35,603 bases of DNA from Desulfuromonadales bacterium (GTDB lineage: Bacteria; Desulfobacterota; Desulfuromonadia; Desulfuromonadales; UBA2294): positions 1 through 35,603 of the forward strand of contig JACUTX010000002.1 of assembly GCA_014859615.1 (NCBI GenBank). Reading direction: 5' to 3'. Below, in pieces: positions 30,730 to 35,603 of this stretch. Positions within the stretch are counted from its first letter, which is position 1; each line of letters opens with the position of its first letter. A model generated the notes under the pieces. It saw only the letters and a program-made list of their open reading frames with translations. It was not told the DNA's origin and did not search any database. A program made the translations under genes and the position numbers.

Positions 30730-32433
30730 ATGCCTAAAAACAGAGAGATAGCCCGCGCGAATCTGGAAAACCTCTACCGGATTTTCACGGTTCCCGAAGC
30801 GCCGGATTCAACCCTCGGTGCTATTGATCAGGCGATATTCGGTGATGTCACCGGTTTTTTGCAGACGCATATTGTCGCCATCGAACGGAATATCGAAGAG
30901 ATTGAGGCCGATTTCTCCTGCACCTCTATCCCCGAAGATCCGACCTACGTCTCCGAATATACGGAGTTCGTCAAAGAAAAACTGGTCGCTCAGTCGGTGC
31001 ATACCGCTGCTCCCGGTTTTGTCGGCCACATGACCTCGGCTTTGCCGTATTTTATGCTGCCGCTCTCCCGGATCATGACGGCCCTTAATCAAAATCTGGT
31101 CAAGGTCGAAACATCGAAAGCGTTTACACCGATGGAGCGACAGGTTCTCGCCATGCTGCACCGTCTCGTCTATCAGGGTACGGACTCTTTTTATCAAAAA
31201 TGGGTTCACGACAGTTCCAATGCCCTCGGTGCGTTCTGCTCTGGCGGAACGATCGCCAATGTTACGGCGTTATGGGTTGCCCGCAATCGTCTCTGTGCTC
31301 CGGATGGCGATTTCAAGGGGATTGCCAAAGAAGGTCTGGTTCGATCGTTGCGGCACCTTAATTGCGACGGTCTGGCTATTCTGGTCTCAAGTCGCGGTCA
31401 CTATTCTCTCGGCAAGGCGGCTGATCTTCTCGGGATCGGGCGTGATAATCTGGTGCTGGTTGAAACCGATACCAAAAACCGGATCGAGATGGAACAGCTG
31501 CGCCAGGCGTGCCGCCGTCTGCATGATAAAAATATCCGTCCTCTGGCGCTGGTCGGTATCGCCGGCACCACCGAGACCGGCAATGTCGATCCGTTGGAAG
31601 AGATGGCCGATTATGCCACTGAGATCGGCGCACATTTTCATGTCGATGCCGCCTGGGGCGGCCCAACACTCTTTTCTGATCGTCATCGCCATCTCCTCAA
31701 AGGGATTGAACGGGCTGATTCGGTCACTATCGATGCCCACAAACAGCTCTATGTACCGATGGGGGCGGGGATGGTCGTCTTCAAGGATCCAACAGCTCTG
31801 TCGGCGATCGAGCATCATGCCGCCTACATACTCCGGTATGGATCGAAAGATCTCGGCAGTCACACCCTCGAAGGGTCCCGGTCGGGACAATCGATGCTGG
31901 TGCATGCCGGCCTGTCGATTATCGGCCGCAAAGGGTATGAGCTGTTGATCGATATGGGGATCGAGCGGGCCCGAAAATTTGCCGAGATGGTTCGTCAGCA
32001 TCCCGACTTTCAGCTGACCAGCGAGCCGGAGCTCAATATTCTCACCTATCGCTTTTGTCCGGCAGCCGTGCAAAATTTCCTCCACATGGCGACTGCACAA
32101 CAGCTTTGTCGAATTAATACGCTCCTCAATGAGATCAATCAGCTGCTGCAGAAAAATCAACGTGAGGCGGGGAAAACCTTTGTATCCAGAACCCGGCTGC
32201 GGATTCCGCCGACGGGACGAAAGATGATCACTGTTTTACGTGTGGTGCTGGCGAATCCGCTGACCACGGAACAGATATTGACTGAAGTTTTGGAGGAACA
32301 GACCGCCCTTGTGCAACAGCCGGATATTGCCTCTCTCGTGTACGGACTGAAGTCCATTTGCTCTGAAATTAAATCTGATGAGAGATCCGTACCGGTTGCC
32401 GATCCTTTTGACTCAGCAGCGCAAAAATCGTAA
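30730..32433 (+). CDS. panP: PLP-dependent aspartate 1-decarboxylase PanP (putative)
   Basis: This 567-residue PLP enzyme belongs to the group II decarboxylases (glutamate/tyrosine type). It shows FCSGGTIANVTALW (about 169-182), HVDAAWGGPTLFS (about 304) and the PLP-binding Lys338 in TIDAHKQLYVPMG. It is much closer in build to the PanP family, which makes beta-alanine from aspartate, than to pyruvoyl-type PanD. Its place 49 bases after panC supports that role: with panB and panC it completes pantothenate synthesis. The start is uncertain: AAGGAG at 30683-30688 precedes an in-frame GTG (30688) but overlaps it, so I chose the ATG at 30730 (MPKNREIARANLENLYRIF). Confidence 0.85.
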   Translation: MPKNREIARANLENLYRIFTVPEAPDSTLGAIDQAIFGDVTGFLQTHIVAIERNIEEIEADFSCTSIPEDPTYVSEYTEFVKEKLVAQSVHTAAPGFVGHMTSALPYFMLPLSRIMTALNQNLVKVETSKAFTPMERQVLAMLHRLVYQGTDSFYQKWVHDSSNALGAFCSGGTIANVTALWVARNRLCAPDGDFKGIAKEGLVRSLRHLNCDGLAILVSSRGHYSLGKAADLLGIGRDNLVLVETDTKNRIEMEQLRQACRRLHDKNIRPLALVGIAGTTETGNVDPLEEMADYATEIGAHFHVDAAWGGPTLFSDRHRHLLKGIERADSVTIDAHKQLYVPMGAGMVVFKDPTALSAIEHHAAYILRYGSKDLGSHTLEGSRSGQSMLVHAGLSIIGRKGYELLIDMGIERARKFAEMVRQHPDFQLTSEPELNILTYRFCPAAVQNFLHMATAQQLCRINTLLNEINQLLQKNQREAGKTFVSRTRLRIPPTGRKMITVLRVVLANPLTTEQILTEVLEEQTALVQQPDIASLVYGLKSICSEIKSDERSVPVADPFDSAAQKS

Positions 32434-32456
32434 TTCAGGTCAGGTTTTTTTAATCG

Positions 32457-33728
32457 ATGAATGAGACTCTTTACGCTGCCGCCTTTGTTCTGCCGATGAC
32501 AGCAGCACCGATCATTGATGGTGCGATCCATGTGCGTGACGGCCGCATCATCGCTGTCGGGACGCGTGCAACCCTCTGTTCTGCCACCCCTTTGGTTGAA
32601 CTGGTCGATTTTGGCGCGGCGATTCTGATGCCGCCTCTGGTCAATGCTCATACTCATCTTGAGTTAACCGATTTTAAAAAATGGCGAAGCGCTGCAACAA
32701 CCGAATCGATCCCTCCGGAAGATTTTGCCGAATGGATTCTGCAGGTTATCCGGATCAAGCGTGAGCGAAGTCATGACGATTTTTGCACCTCGCTGAAAAA
32801 CGGTCTCAGAGAGTCACTCGCCAGCGGCGTCGGTGTGATCGTCGATATCCTCTCTCTGCCGGAATTAGCAGACTGTTACGATGGTACACCACTGCTCGGA
32901 CGGATCGATTTGGAGCTGATCGGCCGTGACCCCAAATTTGTGCAACCGCTCCTGAAACGAGCAGAGAAGTGGCTGGCCGGGCGCACTCCGGATGGATTCG
33001 ATCGGGGGCTCTCCCCGCATGCGCCCTACACGGTCTCGGCAGAGATCCTCTCTGAAATCGTCAATTTTGCCGAAGCGCGACGAGTCGCGTTTTCGATCCA
33101 TACCGCCGAATCGGCCGCCGAAGTGCAACTGCTGCAGCAGTCGCAGGGTGTTCTGGCGGAAAAACTCTATCCAGCCGTCAGCTGGTTACCCCCTGATCCG
33201 CCGTTGCAGATCACTCCGGTCGATTACCTGCATCGCAGCGGTGCGATGCGAAGCTCCACTCTACTGATTCATGCTGTGCATCTGACGCCTGATGAGATCG
33301 GCCGGATCGGCCGGACCGGAAGCACGGTCGTCCTCTGTCCGCGCTCAAATGAACAGCTCGGCACCGGGGTTGCGCCGGTGGAGCAATTTATCTGTCGTGG
33401 AGTTCGTCTCGCCCTCGGCACCGATAGCCTCGCCAGCAATGATTCCCTCTCTATCTGGGCCGAAATGGAGGCTGCGCAGCGGATCTACGCCGGTCTTCTT
33501 TCACCGGCTCAGATTGTTGCCATGGCGACAATCAACGGCGCTGATGCCATCGGTCTGGCTGGTGAAATCGGTGCATTGCAGCCAGGCTCCGGCGCTCACT
33601 TTCTGGTTCTTCAGCCCGAAACCCTCCCGGCCGCTTGCGACCTCGCCGCATTTCTATGTCAAAGCGATCGGCAGCAACAGATCACGCATCACTTTCTGCA
33701 CGGTATTGATCTCCTTTTTGAGGCGTAA
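32457..33728 (+). CDS. Amidohydrolase of the ATZ/TRZ (MTA/SAH or aminofutalosine deaminase-like) family
   Basis: The 423-residue product is a metal-dependent deaminase-like hydrolase. An N-terminal beta-sandwich half (DGAIHVRDGRIIAVG) precedes the barrel. Metal ligands are visible as NAHTHLEL (His65, His67), FSIHTAES, LLIHAVHL and GTDSLASND. SPHAPYTVS is typical of methylthioadenosine/S-adenosylhomocysteine deaminases. Related enzymes include aminodeoxyfutalosine deaminase in menaquinone synthesis, which would suit an anaerobic respirer. The substrate cannot be decided here, and no menaquinone gene is in the window. It follows panP by 23 bases with no terminator between them. Confidence 0.82.
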   Translation: MNETLYAAAFVLPMTAAPIIDGAIHVRDGRIIAVGTRATLCSATPLVELVDFGAAILMPPLVNAHTHLELTDFKKWRSAATTESIPPEDFAEWILQVIRIKRERSHDDFCTSLKNGLRESLASGVGVIVDILSLPELADCYDGTPLLGRIDLELIGRDPKFVQPLLKRAEKWLAGRTPDGFDRGLSPHAPYTVSAEILSEIVNFAEARRVAFSIHTAESAAEVQLLQQSQGVLAEKLYPAVSWLPPDPPLQITPVDYLHRSGAMRSSTLLIHAVHLTPDEIGRIGRTGSTVVLCPRSNEQLGTGVAPVEQFICRGVRLALGTDSLASNDSLSIWAEMEAAQRIYAGLLSPAQIVAMATINGADAIGLAGEIGALQPGSGAHFLVLQPETLPAACDLAAFLCQSDRQQQITHHFLHGIDLLFEA

Positions 33729-33746
33729 TTCAGGTATACTCAAGCC

Positions 33747-34190
33747 ATGATCAACGAAACCGGAATTATCATTGAACTCAAGACGGTCGATGTCGCGTTG
33801 GTTCTCTGCCAGAAAAACAGCGCCTGTGCTCACTGCTCGGCTGAAAAAATCTGTCACTCCAACACGGGGAGTCAGTCACGTAAAGTTGAGGTCTATAACC
33901 CTGATGGGGCGCAGGTAGGAGACCAGGTCAGACTCTCGGTGACCACCCGATCTTTTCTCTATTCATCGTTTCTTCTCTACATCGTGCCGCTGATTGTACT
34001 GATCATCGGCGCTGTGATCGGCAAAGAAATCGCACCGTTATTTGAAATCGGTCTTGACGTCAACACATTATCAGCCATAATGGGGACCGGTTTGATGGGG
34101 TTATCGTTTTTCGGGATCCGAATCGCCACCAGGCTGATGAACAAAAAAAAATATATGCCGCAGATCACCGCGGTTATTCGTGGGGAATAA
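33747..34190 (+). CDS. RseC/SoxR-reducing-system family membrane protein
   Basis: The 147-residue product has the RseC-family layout. An N-terminal soluble part carries a Cys cluster (CQKNSACAHCSAEKICH, Cys21/27/30/36), a small beta domain follows (KVEVYNPDGAQVGDQVRLSV), and two transmembrane helices lie at about 73-95 and 105-127. RseC proteins act in redox control near Rnf/SoxR or sigmaE systems, and the cysteines could hold an Fe-S cluster. Neither partner is encoded here. Its stop overlaps the smpB start (TAATG). Confidence 0.85.
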   Translation: MINETGIIIELKTVDVALVLCQKNSACAHCSAEKICHSNTGSQSRKVEVYNPDGAQVGDQVRLSVTTRSFLYSSFLLYIVPLIVLIIGAVIGKEIAPLFEIGLDVNTLSAIMGTGLMGLSFFGIRIATRLMNKKKYMPQITAVIRGE

Positions 34191-34666
34191 TGGCAGCAGA
34201 AGTAAAAAAAACCGGAACCAAACTGATTGCCAGCAACAAGAAGGCGTATCACGACTATTTTATCGATGCGGTGTATGAAGCCGGTATGGTTCTCACCGGA
34301 ACCGAGATCAAGTCGATCCGGCTCGGCAATGTCAATATCAAGGAGTCGTACTGCCGGATCCGGCATGGCGAAGTCTTTGTCGACGGCATGAATATCAGCC
34401 AGTATGAATTCGGTAATCGGGAAAATGTTGAATCGCTGCGGGCGCGCAAGCTGCTGCTGCATCGCAGTGAGATCGACAAATTGAGCAAAAAGATCGACGA
34501 AAAGGGGTTTTCTCTGGTGCCGACCCGGATCTATCTAAAAGATGGCAAAGCCAAACTGGAGATCGGTCTGGCGCGCGGCAAGAAGCAGTATGACAAGCGT
34601 GAAACCTTGAAGCAGAAGCAGGCTGAGCGTGAATCGCAGCGGGACATGCGCGCCTTCAACCGATGA
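34190..34666 (+). CDS. smpB: SsrA-binding protein SmpB
   Basis: SmpB delivers tmRNA to stalled ribosomes in trans-translation. The 158-residue product contains the OB-fold core (NKKAYHDYFIDAVYEAGMVL, GTEIKSIRLGNVNIKESYC) and the basic C-terminal tail (KKQYDKRETLKQKQAER). Length and motifs are standard. Its RNA partner ssrA lies just downstream. The start codon shares its A with the preceding stop. Confidence 0.97.
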   Translation: MAAEVKKTGTKLIASNKKAYHDYFIDAVYEAGMVLTGTEIKSIRLGNVNIKESYCRIRHGEVFVDGMNISQYEFGNRENVESLRARKLLLHRSEIDKLSKKIDEKGFSLVPTRIYLKDGKAKLEIGLARGKKQYDKRETLKQKQAERESQRDMRAFNR

Positions 34667-34670
34667 GAGT

Positions 34671-34703
34671 GTCGTAAAGATAGTTTATCTCTGCGACTGT
34701 TTT
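34671..34703 (+). terminator. Weak terminator candidate after smpB
   Basis: GTCG...CGAC with inner AGATA-GTT-TATCT forms a hairpin 5 bases past the smpB stop, followed by TGTTTT. The stem is A/T-rich with a 3x3 internal loop, so termination is likely to be inefficient. Confidence 0.4.
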
Positions 34704-34724
34704 CGAAAGAAATAAAGACTGGGC

Positions 34725-34753
34725 TTGGCAAAAGGTGCAATCAGTGCGATAAT
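34725..34753 (+). promoter_or_regulatory. ssrA promoter
   Basis: TTGGCA (34725-34730), a 17-base spacer and GATAAT (34748-34753) each match the sigma70 consensus at 5 of 6 positions. The predicted start near 34760 gives a precursor with about 50 extra 5' bases before mature tmRNA. Confidence 0.75.
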
Positions 34754-34757
34754 GCAA

Positions 34758-34789
34758 CTGTGCCGATAAAACAGTCTGTTACGGCACAG
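34758..34789 (+). other. Hairpin in the tmRNA precursor 5' leader
   Basis: CTGTGCCG (34758-34765) and CGGCACAG (34782-34789) are perfect 8-base inverted arms. The interior contains AACAG/CTGTT, which can extend the stem. It starts at about the predicted transcription start and ends 20 bases before mature tmRNA. No T-run follows, so it is not a terminator. It may protect the primary transcript or position RNase P cleavage, or be an operator. Confidence 0.5.
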
Positions 34790-34809
34790 AATTTAAACCA
34801 GTAACTTAT

Positions 34810-35166
34810 GGGGGTGTACAGGTTTCGACGGGGATTGAAAGCGCAAGTTGCATGCCGGAGTGGGCAGGCTCCGTAAAAAAGCCCAACTACGTATAAACGC
34901 CAACAACAACGACGTTCAATACGCACTTGCAGCTTAATTAAGCTGTAACGTCTCTTCTTCTATCGCCCATGTAGGCTAAGAGACGTAAATCAGTGGGCTA
35001 GTCGCGGCGAGTGTCCGTGGCGTTGCGGCGAATCCAAAGCGGACTCGCCCGCTGCGAATCCTGTTCGTGGGAGTCGTATCGGGTCAACTTAAAACACGAA
35101 CTACGCATGTAGACGCTTGACGTGGCAGATTTTCGGACGCGGGTTCAATTCCCGCCACCTCCACCA
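34810..35166 (+). ncRNA. ssrA: tmRNA (transfer-messenger RNA)
   Basis: This one-piece tmRNA of 357 bases rescues stalled ribosomes and tags the truncated protein for proteolysis. The acceptor stem GGGGGTG (34810-34816) pairs with CACCTCC (35156-35162), followed by discriminator A and an encoded CCA. The T-loop GGGTTCAATTCCC is present near the 3' end and the conserved ACAGGTTTCGACGGGGA near the 5' end. Pseudoknot regions lie between the tag and the 3' half. The tag frame (34899-34937) starts at the GCC resume codon and ends in TAA. smpB lies immediately upstream. The 3' end is a common integration site for genomic islands. Confidence 0.97.
34899..34937 (+). CDS. tmRNA tag peptide reading frame
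   Basis: The resume codon GCC begins ANNNDVQYALAA, followed by TAA. The N-rich start and ALAA end are typical of tags recognised by ClpXP-type proteases. This is part of ssrA and is not an independent gene. Confidence 0.9.
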   Translation, partial: ANNNDVQYALAA

Positions 35167-35178
35167 TTAACAATAGAC

Positions 35179-35227
35179 AAACCCGTCTCTCTGGGGTCAT
35201 TCTCCTTAGGTGACGGGTTTTCTTTTT
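35179..35227 (+). terminator. Rho-independent terminator of ssrA
   Basis: AAACCCGTC (35179-35187) pairs perfectly with GACGGGTTT (35212-35220), and TCTTTTT follows. It begins 12 bases after the tmRNA CCA end. Confidence 0.85.
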
Positions 35228-35603
35228 CCCCTTGTTTCTAAAGGGTTTGCGCCCGTTTCACATCTTTCCAAAGCACCTCTCCGCTCCATCGATTCTCCCC
35301 ATCTTCCCGCCTTTCTTTCTCTGTTTGGCCCCTGATTCTCTGGCATCGAAGGACCAAGTCCGAAGCTCGTCCGGAAAGCTACATCCTTGATTGATATGGG
35401 TTTGCGGCTGGTTGCCGTTTTGGGCGGTTGTCTTAGGTCATCGCTCGATGCCGCAACCGGACGTTTTTTTCGAAATCACCCGCCTCAGCCATGAAAAGAA
35501 GCGTGGTCAACTCCGGCTTCCTGTCTCAGCCAAAAGAAAAGCCAACCTTGCTCAAGGGCAACAAGCCGCTCTGCCTGCGCATCCACCGCCAGCACCGGGT
35601 GGT
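35228..35603. other. Right-end stretch without a supported gene
   Basis: The 376 bases after the ssrA terminator contain no gene I can support. A plus-strand ATG at 35491 opens a frame to the window edge, and a minus-strand frame runs from the edge to a stop at 35485-35487. Neither has a ribosome site or a recognised domain. CGGTTG (35425-35430) and CAACCG (35454-35459), followed by TTTTTTT at 35464-35470, make a weak terminator-like fold. Position just past tmRNA means it could be the start of an integrated element, but no integrase or att repeat is visible. Confidence 0.4.

Noticed and set aside
35491..35603. Partial gene starting at the ATG at 35491
   Set aside because: There is no ribosome site or recognised domain, it is cut by the window edge, and the opposite strand is equally open there.
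1..35603. CRISPR array, tRNA or rRNA genes, insertion sequences
   Set aside because: No regularly spaced repeats, cloverleaf genes apart from tmRNA, rRNA segments or transposase frames were seen.

Overview
The window reads as a moderate-GC chromosomal segment from a deltaproteobacterium of the Desulfuromonadales (Geobacter/Desulfuromonas/Pelobacter relatives). Pointers to this are an adenosylcobalamin-dependent ribonucleotide reductase, a 180-kDa-type NAD glutamate dehydrogenase, an ethylbenzene-dehydrogenase-like periplasmic cytochrome, a PLP-type aspartate decarboxylase (PanP) next to panBC, and above all a radical SAM/SPASM peptide-modification cassette of the kind that protein-family libraries call GeoRSP. 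The lineage is inferred from gene content; no database was searched.

Layout. 1-2760: nrdJ on the minus strand, ended by an intrinsic terminator next to a palindromic repeat. Its promoter carries two NrdR-type boxes 32 bp apart. 2813-5411: a palindromic regulatory stretch, a GAF-GGDEF diguanylate cyclase, and an overlapping NtrC-type sigma54 activator. 5441-5521: a terminator followed at once by a good sigma54 (-24/-12) promoter. 5606-18646: a tightly packed run of 14 or more plus-strand genes, many overlapping by 1-20 bases. Its first half encodes exported or membrane proteins: a heme protein, lipoproteins, a NapH-like 4Fe-4S membrane protein, two NosD-like beta-helices, two substrate-binding-like proteins and a TPR-like anchor. 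Its second half encodes a YedE-type selenium/sulfur transporter, a PqqD-like peptide chaperone, a radical SAM/SPASM enzyme, an 18-residue precursor peptide, a SPASM-only paralogue and a cysteine desulfurase.

18661-23265: housekeeping genes (PIN-PhoH, tsaD, a DUF2062 protein, ksgA, a parvulin). 23358-28743: the NAD-GDH and a flavin reductase-like protein. 28753-32433: a promoter, a structured leader and panB-panC-panP, a complete route from ketoisovalerate and aspartate to pantothenate. 32457-34666: an amidohydrolase, a RseC-family protein and smpB. 34725-35227: ssrA (tmRNA) with its own promoter and terminator. The last 375 bases hold no gene I can support.

The most interesting part is 4050-18354. 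A sigma54 activator sits directly upstream of a sigma54 promoter. That promoter appears to drive both a periplasmic redox module and a ribosomally made peptide with its modification enzymes and sulfur/selenium supply genes. The 18-aa precursor is too short for ordinary gene finding. It has a near-perfect Shine-Dalgarno, is flanked by hairpins, and carries a YxxP motif resembling leader signals read by PqqD-like domains. What the mature peptide does is not evident from the sequence.
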